DNA of 64,000 bases, from positions 13,749 through 77,748 of the forward strand of contig CAYFPO010000004.1 of assembly GCA_964345035.1 (NCBI GenBank), written 5' to 3'. Made by a program: the position numbers and the translations under genes. Source of the stretch: CAYFPO01 sp964345035. GTDB taxonomy: Bacteria; Fidelibacterota; Marinisomatia; SCGC-AAA003-L08; GCA-002704045. The stretch's first letter is position 1. Every line of letters begins with the position of its first letter. Below are positions 34,658-42,962 of this stretch, one piece after another. Below the pieces are notes generated by a model. It searched no databases, had not been told where the DNA came from, and worked only from the letters and a program-made list of their open reading frames with translations.

Positions 34658-35137
34658 ATGAAACGATTAATAAAATTACTAACAATCCCTATAATTTTAT
34701 TCATTAATGAAATTTATGGACAAGTATTTGTTGTTGTAAACTCCCAAAACCCAATTAACAATATCACAATATCTCAACTGAAAGAATATTATCTTGGTGA
34801 AAAAGAATATTGGGATGTAGATGGATTTGAAAATAGTACTATTACACTGACGGATTACACTACAGATAATGAATTGACACAAAAATTCTATAAAACAATA
34901 CTCGGAATTTCACAAAGTACACTTCGGTTAGTCTGGATGGGTAAAATGTTGAATGGTGAGATTCGAAATTTTCCAATAAATAAGTCAAATCAATTAGAAA
35001 TTATTAAGGTAATATCACAAAATCCTTATGCGATTGGTTTTATTTCAGATAAATCAATAATTAATAAAAATAGACAAGTTAAACAATTGGATATAGAGAA
35101 TTTTTCTTATAAAGATAAATCCTACCCTTTACAATAA
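34658..35137 (+). CDS. Short PstS-like periplasmic binding protein
   Basis: The start is chosen at MKRLIKLLTIPIILF, which has AAGAGG upstream and a signal peptide. A longer in-frame start would lie inside the preceding gene. The 159-aa product has the PBP-like_2 texture: FVVVNSQNPINNITISQLKE, YYLGEKEYWDVDG, TQKFYKTILGIS, LRLVWMGKMLNGE and NPYAIGFISDKS. Such single-domain phosphate-binding-like proteins are common next to sensor proteins. It follows the porin-like gene by 13 nt and precedes the hybrid kinase by 9 nt, so it is likely the periplasmic sensor subunit rather than part of an ABC importer (no pst genes here). Confidence 0.84.
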   Translation: MKRLIKLLTIPIILFINEIYGQVFVVVNSQNPINNITISQLKEYYLGEKEYWDVDGFENSTITLTDYTTDNELTQKFYKTILGISQSTLRLVWMGKMLNGEIRNFPINKSNQLEIIKVISQNPYAIGFISDKSIINKNRQVKQLDIENFSYKDKSYPLQ

Positions 35138-35146
35138 TAAATAATA

Positions 35147-37480
35147 TTGATTCCTTTTTTTAACAATTTACCCATAAATTGGAAGATTAATTCTTCCATT
35201 TTTATTATATTGATTATTATTTCAGCCTTTATTTATTACTATTATCCTCAAAGAGAAAAGGTAACAATAACCCAACAAATTTCAAAAAAAGCAAATGATA
35301 AAATTGAGATGTTAGCTGCCAGTATGTCTTATGCTATCTCTGAGAGCCAGTATGAATTCGTTAATGAAATATTTAAATTAGTACGGAAGGATTCGAGTAT
35401 TGTATTTCTTTCAGTTTTGAATGAATCTGGATCGATAATTAATTATCAATTAAATAAAGAAATTCAGTTAAATATACCAGATGTCAAACCGGGTACACAG
35501 GAAGAATCTGATGAAATTCTGTTTTTATCCAGATCTATTGACCTGGGAACTGATTCTGGTAGCATAATGATTCTCGGGCAGTCACTTATTGAAAGGAACC
35601 TCTGGATAAGTAATACCAAATTAACTGGTTTAATATTTAGTATGAGTATATTGATAATTGGTTCATTGATTTCAATATTTTTGAGTAGACTTATTACAAA
35701 ACCTCTGGGAAAATTGGTAGAAACTATCGAAGATGTGTCCTCCACTGGAAATTACGGAACGAAATTATATTCTGACTCATCAGATGAAGTGGGGCATTTA
35801 ATCAATACTTTTAATAAGATGTCACATAAAATTAAGATTAATAGTGAGGAATTAATTAAATATCAGGAGCAATTAGAATCCCAAGTTAAAGAAAGGACTG
35901 CTCAATTTAAATTAGCACAAGTTGAAGCAGAAAATGCCAATAAAGCTAAATCAATATTTTTAGCAAATATGAGTCATGAGATTAGAACTCCAATGAATGG
36001 CGTCCTCGGAATGTCAAGTATATTGATGGACACTGAATTATCATTCACACAAAAAGATTATGTTCGTACAATTTCCAGATCAGGGGAATCTTTATTGTTG
36101 TTAATAAATGATATATTAGATTTTTCAAAAATTGAATCGGGTGAGTTAATTCTAGAAAATAATGAATTTAATTTAAGAAACCTGGTTGAACATGTATCTG
36201 TATTATTATCAGATTTATGCAACCAAAAAGAACTTGAGTTTTATACATTTATTCCCGAAGATATTCCAGACTTTGTCGTAGGTGATTCCGGACGTGTACA
36301 GCAAATTTTGACAAATCTTATCGGTAACAGTATTAAATTCACAGAAAAAGGAGAAATCGGAGTTAGGCTAAATTTAATTAGTAAGTCCAATAAAACAACT
36401 GTAGTAAAATTTGATATAATAGATACTGGAATTGGAATTAAAAGTGAATCAATGGATAAAATTTTTGATTCATTTATACAAGAAGATGAATCAACTGCTA
36501 AAAAATATGGAGGTACTGGACTTGGGCTTGCAATATCAAAAGAATTGATAGAATTAATGGGTGGCTCAATTGAAGTAAAAAGTAAAATTGGTGAAGGTTC
36601 AACGTTCACATTAAAGATACCATTTAAAAATACAAAATTAAAAATGGTTAAGAAAAACATTGAAGATATTCAATTTAAAAACTATCAAATTTTAATTGTT
36701 GATGATAATCGAATTAGTCGTGAAATATTATTAAAATACACAGAAAAGTGGGGTTCAAAAACAAAATCATTCAATAATGGATTTTCATTACTTGAATACT
36801 TACAGGAAAAATTTAATTCTGACCAAAGATATTTAGTTATCACCGATATGATGATGCCTGAAATTGATGGATATGAATTGGGAAAAACAATAAAAAACAA
36901 ATATGGATTGGAAAATTTCAATATAATATTACTTACATCTTTCGGGACTCCTCCCAGCGCTGAAGAGATGAATAATTGTGGATTTTCTGGATTTATTTCA
37001 AAGCCAATTAGACAATCACAATTATATGATGAATTAGTGAGGGTTACCACAGAGATACCAGTAGAAGAATCATCAGTTTCAATGGAAAAATTTAATTTAA
37101 AGAAATCTGGTAAAATACTTGTAGCAGAAGATAACAAGACTAATCAAAAGGTGATTGAACTTATGTTGAAAAAATTAGGATATTCTACCGAAATTGTTGA
37201 TAATGGTCAAGATGCAGTGAATATGATTTTGAAGAAAAACTTTAATATTGTATTAATGGATTGTCAAATGCCGGTCATGGATGGCTATGATGCAACACGG
37301 AAAATCAGATTGTCAGAAAATAAAGATAACCATATACCCATTATTGCATTAACAGCTAATGCTTTAAAAGGAGATGAAGAAAAATGTCTTGCAGCAGGGA
37401 TGGATGATTATTTAGCGAAACCAATAAATTTAGAATTATTAAATGATAAAATAGAGAAGTGGATAAATGTAAATGGCTGA
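35147..37480 (+). CDS. Hybrid histidine kinase with HAMP and two receiver domains
   Basis: A 777-aa membrane sensor kinase with TTG start. Two membrane spans (about 16-33 and 160-180) enclose a periplasmic domain of about 125 residues. Then come HAMP (about 181-235), a coiled coil, HisKA with His277 (NMSHEIRTPMNG), and HATPase_c with the N box QQILTNLIGNSIKF and G boxes DTGIG and GGTGLGLAIS. Receiver 1 has Asp567 (ITDMMMP) and receiver 2 has Asp705 (LMDCQMP). The two receivers plus the separate Hpt protein imply a multi-step phosphorelay ending at the HD-GYP regulator. The coding DNA is visibly richer in A/T than flanking regions. Confidence 0.94.
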   Translation: MIPFFNNLPINWKINSSIFIILIIISAFIYYYYPQREKVTITQQISKKANDKIEMLAASMSYAISESQYEFVNEIFKLVRKDSSIVFLSVLNESGSIINYQLNKEIQLNIPDVKPGTQEESDEILFLSRSIDLGTDSGSIMILGQSLIERNLWISNTKLTGLIFSMSILIIGSLISIFLSRLITKPLGKLVETIEDVSSTGNYGTKLYSDSSDEVGHLINTFNKMSHKIKINSEELIKYQEQLESQVKERTAQFKLAQVEAENANKAKSIFLANMSHEIRTPMNGVLGMSSILMDTELSFTQKDYVRTISRSGESLLLLINDILDFSKIESGELILENNEFNLRNLVEHVSVLLSDLCNQKELEFYTFIPEDIPDFVVGDSGRVQQILTNLIGNSIKFTEKGEIGVRLNLISKSNKTTVVKFDIIDTGIGIKSESMDKIFDSFIQEDESTAKKYGGTGLGLAISKELIELMGGSIEVKSKIGEGSTFTLKIPFKNTKLKMVKKNIEDIQFKNYQILIVDDNRISREILLKYTEKWGSKTKSFNNGFSLLEYLQEKFNSDQRYLVITDMMMPEIDGYELGKTIKNKYGLENFNIILLTSFGTPPSAEEMNNCGFSGFISKPIRQSQLYDELVRVTTEIPVEESSVSMEKFNLKKSGKILVAEDNKTNQKVIELMLKKLGYSTEIVDNGQDAVNMILKKNFNIVLMDCQMPVMDGYDATRKIRLSENKDNHIPIIALTANALKGDEEKCLAAGMDDYLAKPINLELLNDKIEKWINVNG

Positions 37481-37805
37481 ATTTGTTAATTATAATACAC
37501 TTGAATCGTTTACAAAACTAATGGGAGATATGACAGGAGAAATTATTAATGAATTTATTAATGATAATAAAAAACAGATTAAAAAATTAAAATTTAATTT
37601 AAAATCATTTAATAGTGAAGATGTATTATTCATTGCTCATTCTTTAAAGGGGAGTTGTGCAATGTTTGGAGCCGAAAAGTTAGTGGACAATTGTATAAAA
37701 CTTGAAAATTCGATAAAAATAAATGATATTTCTACAGCAAAAATATTAATAAAAAAAGTATGTATCGATACCGAAAAGGTAAATGAGGTTTTAATTAATT
37801 ATTAA
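37473..37805 (+). CDS. Hpt-domain phosphotransfer protein
   Basis: A 110-aa all-helical protein with the phosphoacceptor His56 in FIAHSLKGSCAMFGAEKL, the classic HSLKGSC/A motif of Hpt domains. It overlaps the hybrid kinase by 8 nt, indicating coupled translation. It should carry phosphate between the kinase receivers and the downstream response regulator. Confidence 0.93.
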   Translation: MAEFVNYNTLESFTKLMGDMTGEIINEFINDNKKQIKKLKFNLKSFNSEDVLFIAHSLKGSCAMFGAEKLVDNCIKLENSIKINDISTAKILIKKVCIDTEKVNEVLINY

Positions 37806-37808
37806 TAT

Positions 37809-38876
37809 ATGAAAGATATACTTACATCTACACCATATCCTAAAGCTAAACTACTTGTTGTTGATGATCAATTAGTTAATTTAAAATTTATTGAAGGTAT
37901 TGTTGGCAAAGCAGGTTATTCAGAAATTACAATGTTATCAGATGAATTAAAATGTATTGACACTTATGTTGATATACAACCGCATTTATTGTTATTGGAT
38001 ATGAATATGCCAAAAAAACATGGATTAGATATTCTTGCTGAAATTAATAAAATAGAATCATCACCATTTATACCTGTGTTAGTACTTACAGCTGAAACTG
38101 ATAAAAATTTAATGCATAAAGCCTATAATTTAGGTGCACAAGATTATTTGTTAAAGCCCATTGATCAAATAGAACTCTTAATTCGAATTCGGAATCTACT
38201 GGAAATACGATACCACCATAATTATCTTCAAGATAAGAATAAAGTTTTAAAAGATATGGTTACAGAAAGGACACATGAACTAAAGGAAACTCGTCTTGAC
38301 ATTATTCACAGATTGGGTAAAGTTGCTGAATATAGAGACAAAGAAACAGGTAATCATATTATTAGAATGAGTAGATATTCTGCAATTCTTGCACGAGAAT
38401 ACGGTCTATCTGAAGAACATTGTGATCTAATTTTACAGGCAAGTCCAATGCATGATATTGGTAAAGTAGGTATTCCGGATAAGGTATTATTAAAGGATAG
38501 TGAATTTAATGATGATGAATGGGAAATAATGAAAAGCCACACTGTGATTGGTGCGGAAATTTTATCTAATGGAAAATCTAAATTATTACAATTAGCTGAG
38601 TCTATGGCTTTAAATCACCAGGAAAGATGGAATGGGAGTGGTTATCCAAATGGCTTAAAGGGTGAAGATATACCAATTGAAGCGAGAATCATTTCCATTT
38701 GTGATGTGTTTGATGCCTTGACATCAAAGCGACCATATAAAGATCCCTGGCCTCTTGATAAAACAGTTAAATATATTGAGGATAAGGGAGGGTCTCAATT
38801 TGACCCAAATCTTACTAAGTTAATAAAAACTGTTTTACCAAAATTTCTTGAAGTTAGAGGAAATTATAATGATTGA
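37809..38876 (+). CDS. Response regulator with HD-GYP phosphodiesterase domain
   Basis: A 355-aa protein of RpfG type. The receiver domain (about 13-130) has phosphoacceptor Asp64 (LLLDMNMP). A helical linker follows, and then an HD-GYP domain (about 160-350) with His215-Asp216 in MHDIGKVGIP and HQERWNGSGYP at 270-280. The last motif has Gln for the second His and Asn for Asp relative to the common HHExxDGxGYP form; this variant occurs in the family and is expected to bind metal still. It likely hydrolyses c-di-GMP as the output of the phosphorelay. It starts 3 nt after the Hpt gene. Confidence 0.93.
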   Translation: MKDILTSTPYPKAKLLVVDDQLVNLKFIEGIVGKAGYSEITMLSDELKCIDTYVDIQPHLLLLDMNMPKKHGLDILAEINKIESSPFIPVLVLTAETDKNLMHKAYNLGAQDYLLKPIDQIELLIRIRNLLEIRYHHNYLQDKNKVLKDMVTERTHELKETRLDIIHRLGKVAEYRDKETGNHIIRMSRYSAILAREYGLSEEHCDLILQASPMHDIGKVGIPDKVLLKDSEFNDDEWEIMKSHTVIGAEILSNGKSKLLQLAESMALNHQERWNGSGYPNGLKGEDIPIEARIISICDVFDALTSKRPYKDPWPLDKTVKYIEDKGGSQFDPNLTKLIKTVLPKFLEVRGNYND

Positions 38877-39017
38877 AATTGAACATTAAAATTGAAATAA
38901 AAAAATATGAATATCAATTTTGATATTATTTTAAAGTTATTATTCATTTAATATTTGCATCATATAATTTTAGTGTTCATAATTTTTACTCCCTAATAAT
39001 TTTACATCTCTTTCAAA

Positions 39018-40118
39018 TTGTTCAACAAAAAATTTCAATCTATACTTAAGACAATTGGTGTTGTTATTTCCCTCTATCTGTTTTTGGTAGGGATAAAAGG
39101 ACTTTCTTCCGGGATAAAACATTTGGGCGGTGACTTTGCAAAAGAAATAATGACAACTACCAATGACCCGTTTGTTGCATTATTTATCGGAATATTAGCA
39201 ACCACACTATTTCAAAGTTCATCAACGACTACTTCCATAATAGTTGGCATGGTAAGCGGGGGAGCTGTCAGTTTAAGTGGTGCCATCTCGATGATCATGG
39301 GAGCAAACATTGGCACTACAGTTACCAATACTATTGTATCCATCGGTCATATACGAAGAGGAAACGAATTCAAACGGGCATTTTCTGCATCTACTGTTCA
39401 TGATTTTTTTAATATATTAGCTGTTATAATTCTATTTCCATTAGAAATTACATTTGGGTTTATTGAGAAAACTGCTACAGGATTAGGCACTTTATTATTT
39501 GGTACCATTAGCACAGAAGAAGTATTTAAAAGTCCAATTAAAACTGCAATTAAATGGGGAGCAAAGCAGGTTGAGAGTATCAGCTTTGATAATAATGGTG
39601 TGTTTATTTTCCTAAGTGTATTGCTTACATTTGCAATGTTGTACAGTATTGTAAAACTGCTCAGAAGCCTAGTGCTGGATAATATCAAACAATATTTTGA
39701 TCAGTATATTTTTAAAACTGCCCTGAGAGCCATTATTTTTGGTATAGTACTGACAATAATGGTACAGAGTTCATCCATTACCACTTCAACAATTATTCCT
39801 CTTGCAGGTGCGGGAGTTGTGACTTTAAGACAGTTATATCCATTTACCATCGGAGCAAATATAGGCACAACTGTAACAGCACTGCTTGCATCACTCACAT
39901 TAAATGTTACTGCAATGGTTGCTGCCTTTGCACATTTATTATTTAATATTTTTGGAATTATTATTATTTATCTGAATCCTCTAATCAAAAATATACCAAT
40001 AAAATTGGCAGAATGGATGTCAGAATTGTCACTCAGGAATAAATATATTCCTGTTATTTATTTGATAACTTTTTTCTTTGTATTACCATTCTTAATCATA
40101 TATATTGGGAGACACTAA
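39018..40118 (+). CDS. Na/Pi cotransporter (NptA/PNaS family)
   Basis: A 366-aa membrane transporter with the two inverted QSSS repeats of Na+/phosphate cotransporters. They are LFQSSSTTTSIIVGMVSGGA (about 64-83) and IMVQSSSITTSTIIPLAG (about 249-266), each followed by GANIGTTVT. TTG is the start codon. PhoU-like helices sometimes fused to this protein are here encoded separately by the next gene, whose ATG abuts the stop. It follows a phosphate-like sensor operon after about 140 nt, consistent with a phosphate theme. Confidence 0.92.
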   Translation: MFNKKFQSILKTIGVVISLYLFLVGIKGLSSGIKHLGGDFAKEIMTTTNDPFVALFIGILATTLFQSSSTTTSIIVGMVSGGAVSLSGAISMIMGANIGTTVTNTIVSIGHIRRGNEFKRAFSASTVHDFFNILAVIILFPLEITFGFIEKTATGLGTLLFGTISTEEVFKSPIKTAIKWGAKQVESISFDNNGVFIFLSVLLTFAMLYSIVKLLRSLVLDNIKQYFDQYIFKTALRAIIFGIVLTIMVQSSSITTSTIIPLAGAGVVTLRQLYPFTIGANIGTTVTALLASLTLNVTAMVAAFAHLLFNIFGIIIIYLNPLIKNIPIKLAEWMSELSLRNKYIPVIYLITFFFVLPFLIIYIGRH

Positions 40119-40783
40119 TGTTTAAACAAATTTTCGAGATATTTAAATCTGACAGTCTGTATGAACAGGCATTAACAGAATGCCACGAAATGCTGGATAT
40201 TGATCTTACCATGTTCAAGACATCCATAGAATCATTAAGAAAATCAGATAATTCAAATATAGATATTGATATCTATGCTATGGACAAAAAAATCAATGAA
40301 TTTGAAAGAGATGTCCGTAGAAAAGTAATGACCCATCTGGCAGTTGGAGGTAAGGAAGATATTGGCTCAGGGTTGGTATTGGTGAGTGTGGTAATTGACA
40401 TTGAAAGAATAGGGGATTACACAAAAAATATTTATGATCTTGCCGTAAATCACACAAAAAAACTTGATGGTGGCAGCTTTGAGGGCAGACTTGCCGAAAT
40501 TGAAAAAATATCTTTCAGCCTGTTTGAAGATTCAATAGATGCATTTAAAACTCAAAATATTGAAAAAGCACGAGGGTTAATGGGTTTATACAAGAAACAT
40601 ATTTCCTCACAGTGTGATGAAATTACGAATGAAATTATTTCCGGAAAAGTCGGTGACATTGAAATTGGTCGTGCCGCATCCATTGCATTGTATGCCAGAT
40701 ATTTGAAACGGGTGGCTGCTCACTCCAGAAACCTCATTTCCAGCATTGTGAATCCTTTTGAACGGATTGGATATCCGGAATAG
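40118..40783 (+). CDS. PhoU-domain protein
   Basis: A 221-aa all-helical protein with PhoU-type segments: DKKINEFERDVRRKVMTHLA, then LVLVSVVIDIERIGDYTKNI with the conserved E-R-x-G-D-x-x-x-N, and ALYARYLKRVAAHSRNLISS near the end. PhoU proteins bind metals and regulate phosphate uptake. Start and transporter stop share one base, so the two act together; it probably gates the Na/Pi cotransporter. Confidence 0.9.
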   Translation: MFKQIFEIFKSDSLYEQALTECHEMLDIDLTMFKTSIESLRKSDNSNIDIDIYAMDKKINEFERDVRRKVMTHLAVGGKEDIGSGLVLVSVVIDIERIGDYTKNIYDLAVNHTKKLDGGSFEGRLAEIEKISFSLFEDSIDAFKTQNIEKARGLMGLYKKHISSQCDEITNEIISGKVGDIEIGRAASIALYARYLKRVAAHSRNLISSIVNPFERIGYPE

Positions 40784-40810
40784 AGCCTGACTCTTTTGAA
40801 TCAGGCTCTA
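40781..40810. terminator. Hairpin between convergent genes, probable terminator
   Basis: Perfect 10-bp stem TAGAGCCTGA/TCAGGCTCTA with a 10-nt loop, overlapping the PhoU stop codon. It lies between convergent genes. No strong T-run follows on either side, so it may act as an mRNA 3' end barrier rather than a classical terminator. Confidence 0.55.
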
Positions 40811-40818
40811 TCTAAGAA

Positions 40819-41724
40819 TTAATAATCTATAACTGTTTTAACTGCTAAGGCTAAATAATAGGATTTCATCTTGGATTCAATCTGTTCTGCATCATCACCT
40901 GCAGGTGTTAACCATGAACTTACAGTTGTATTTCCGGTAAAATTGACCTGAAAATTACCAAAATTTCTATTAATACCTATACCAAGATTTAAATAACCGC
41001 CATCAGAATTTTCTGCATATCCTGTATCTTCCCAATAATCTTTGAATTTGTGGGTAGCACTCAAAGTTAAATATGGTGAAAAATACTGAAGGGTTTTTTG
41101 ATGATGGAGAAAAGCAAAACCATTGTAATTAAAGGTCTCTCCTGCTCGGTATCCCCATTTACTGTTAATTATTGATTTATCCACCCGAAAAGTAGAGCCA
41201 AAAAAGAACAGGCCTTTTTTTCGATTGAAATACTGTAACTCCAGGATCGCTCTGTAGTTTCCGTCACTCAATGTAAAATGGGTATGTGGTTCAAGATTCT
41301 CACTCAATTCATAAGGATTAACCTTGAATGTATTATCGGATGGAATCAGTATTCCTAACCCCAGGAAAATACGTTTTCCTGCTCCAATATCATCGTTATA
41401 TAACAGGTACCTTGCTATTGCTGTTGTACCAACATAAGTTCCCATACTATCAATTGTACTTTCATCACGGTGATGAATTGTAGCGCTATCACCATCCCAA
41501 GTCATCCATCGTGTTCCAAAAGTTGAGGTGATCTCCAGGTTCCAATAATCAGATATGCCAAATATAGCATTCAAATTAATCAGATTAGTCTCCAGTGAGC
41601 CTAGATGTTCACCGTGCCAATTATTATCTGGTTCGGTTTCATGTCCCAAATCTTCATGCCACCACCCCAGCATTTGGTAATTGGTTGATACACCTAATGC
41701 AATTTGTCGAGACCACAGTCCCAA
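40819..41724 (-). CDS. Outer-membrane beta-barrel protein, 5' end interrupted
   Basis: The 301-aa open frame has a beta-barrel texture: YWNLEITSTFGTRWMTW, RIFLGLGILIPSDNTF, ISNRNFG-like strands and an aromatic-ended C-terminus LAVKTVIDY. The frame lacks a signal peptide. However, it continues upstream in frame to an ATG at 41835 with a good signal peptide, MRLITNIILLTTITAALWGQ, preceded by AGGAG. Two TGA stops (41773-41775 and 41764-41766) lie between. The interrupted stretch coincides with a palindromic element. The gene may be a pseudogene, or the element may be recently inserted. Neighbouring metal-binding proteins suggest an OM metal-transport role (inference). Confidence 0.68.
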   Translation of the reverse strand: MGLWSRQIALGVSTNYQMLGWWHEDLGHETEPDNNWHGEHLGSLETNLINLNAIFGISDYWNLEITSTFGTRWMTWDGDSATIHHRDESTIDSMGTYVGTTAIARYLLYNDDIGAGKRIFLGLGILIPSDNTFKVNPYELSENLEPHTHFTLSDGNYRAILELQYFNRKKGLFFFGSTFRVDKSIINSKWGYRAGETFNYNGFAFLHHQKTLQYFSPYLTLSATHKFKDYWEDTGYAENSDGGYLNLGIGINRNFGNFQVNFTGNTTVSSWLTPAGDDAEQIESKMKSYYLALAVKTVIDY

Positions 41725-41735
41725 CCCTGAATTTT

Positions 41736-41795
41736 CTCCGCCGACCGGCAGAGTTGGATTTGTTCAAAGTGGTCACTGCCCCCAAAGGGCAGCAG
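41736..41795 (+). repeat. REP-like palindromic element, copy B
   Basis: GC-rich element with ctccgccgaccggcagag, continuing ttggatttgttcaaagtgg, and the adjacent hairpin CTGCCC/GGGCAG (loop ccaaa, about 41776-41792). The left and centre resemble the element at 17629-17670. It lies inside the signal-peptide region of the outer-membrane gene and supplies its two in-frame stops. Confidence 0.4.
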
Positions 41796-41892
41796 TTATT
41801 GTGGTTAACAATATGATATTTGTAATTAAACGCATAATTCTCCTAATTAATATGTAGTTAAAAATAAGGTGAGAATAACCGGGAGAATTAAT

Positions 41893-42267
41893 TTAATTCA
41901 GTAGTGGCAGGATATTTTGAATTTCAGGAGGGAGGTGATGGAAATATTTATGAAATTTATTATTTAATGAAAATTGATTTAATGAAAAATAAGTATCAAA
42001 TATTCCCTGAATTTTGATACCTTGATATTTGTTGGTTTCCACTTGATCTGCTGATTGTGTATGATTCTGATATAGTTTAGTATCATCGTGAAAACAATTA
42101 CAGGTTTTTTCATTCTCAATGCAACAGCAACTGGTTTTTGTACTGCAGCATGATATTTCATTGTTTGAGTTCAAAAGGTCCAATCCACTACACAAATTGC
42201 ATGCAAATACTATATTTGCAGAGGTAGCTATGGAAATGGATAGTAAAATATGAATGAATAATTTCAA
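41893..42267 (-). CDS. Cys-rich secreted protein of unknown function
   Basis: A 124-aa product with a signal peptide (LFIHILLSISIATSANIVFA). A Cys cluster follows: CNLCSGLDLL, then SCCSTKTSCCCIENEKTCNC, eleven Cys within about 40 residues. The C-terminal half has no Cys and is His/Tyr/Asn-rich. The pattern suggests metal binding or a disulfide-rich cap. It abuts the HMA-domain gene upstream with no intergenic base, implying coexpression, so periplasmic metal handling is inferred. No family is recognised. Confidence 0.7.
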   Translation of the reverse strand: MKLFIHILLSISIATSANIVFACNLCSGLDLLNSNNEISCCSTKTSCCCIENEKTCNCFHDDTKLYQNHTQSADQVETNKYQGIKIQGIFDTYFSLNQFSLNNKFHKYFHHLPPEIQNILPLLN

Positions 42268-42612
42268 TTATTTAAAAAGTGACTTGAGTTTGTCAAGAAA
42301 TGACTGATTTGAATTATCATCCTCAGATTTTTCAGAAATAGAAAATGGTGTTGTATTCAGTTGGGATTGGATTGTTTTAATGTTTGTTTTTGTAGAATCA
42401 AATTGAATGTATGCCTCTCCTTTTTCTAAATTTACATTAAATGTTTCGATTCCTTCACAGCTTTCCAATGCGGTGTTGACTTTATTCACACATCCTTGAC
42501 AATTCATACCATTGATTGTAAATACTACAACAGTATTGGGCGCTGAATATAATTCTGTGGTAATTAAAAATAACAATATGCTGATAGATATATATTTCTG
42601 ATTAATATTCAT
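42268..42612 (-). CDS. Periplasmic heavy-metal-associated (HMA) domain protein
   Basis: A 114-aa protein with signal peptide (ISISILLFLITTELYSA) and one ferredoxin-like HMA domain. The metal motif is GMNCQGC with Cys38 and Cys41, followed by VNTALESCEGIETFNVNLEK and AYIQFDSTKTN. A C-terminal charged tail (EKSEDDNSNQS...KLKSLFK) follows. Such proteins bind Cu(I) or Hg(II)/Zn. It is the first gene of a minus-strand group with a Cys-rich protein and an outer-membrane protein. A 12-bp inverted repeat lies 28 nt upstream. Confidence 0.88.
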   Translation of the reverse strand: MNINQKYISISILLFLITTELYSAPNTVVVFTINGMNCQGCVNKVNTALESCEGIETFNVNLEKGEAYIQFDSTKTNIKTIQSQLNTTPFSISEKSEDDNSNQSFLDKLKSLFK

Positions 42613-42962
42613 TTAATTTATTACAGATAATTTAATCTAATTCTCATATTTATGCACCATAAATTCAACCTATTTTAGCAAATGATCAAATATGAGAATA
42701 GTTCCTGTTAATAATAATCAACTGGAGATTTAATTATAAATTTATATTTTACTTTTAATCTAAGAAACTTTGAATATGTGATGGTGCCCACAAAATTAGA
42801 AAATCAAATTTTCATGTTGTAATAATTTAAATACCATATTAATTTACCAACTGTGCGGATTAATACTATTTCAGTCGAAAGGAGTGGCTGGAGATAGAAA
42901 TTTAAAGTTTATTCCACTATTTTATTTATTATAATTACTTTTGAGGAGGAGGATATCTATTA
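42613..42962. promoter_or_regulatory. Divergent intergenic region with a 12-bp inverted repeat
   Basis: This 350-nt region separates the HMA gene (-) from the giant surface protein gene (+). It holds a perfect inverted repeat ATTCTCATATTT (42640-42651) and AAATATGAGAAT (42688-42699), 36 nt apart, just upstream of the HMA gene. This is a candidate operator or a stem in the leader RNA. The right end has a GAGGAGGAGG ribosome site before the ATG at 42963. No other structure or ORF is evident. Confidence 0.45.

Noticed and set aside
41725..41835. Reading TGA as a sense codon (recoding or selenocysteine)
   Set aside because: TGA ends other genes in the window, two TGA codons lie in or beside the signal peptide, and no SECIS-like element is evident; insertion or sequence error is simpler.
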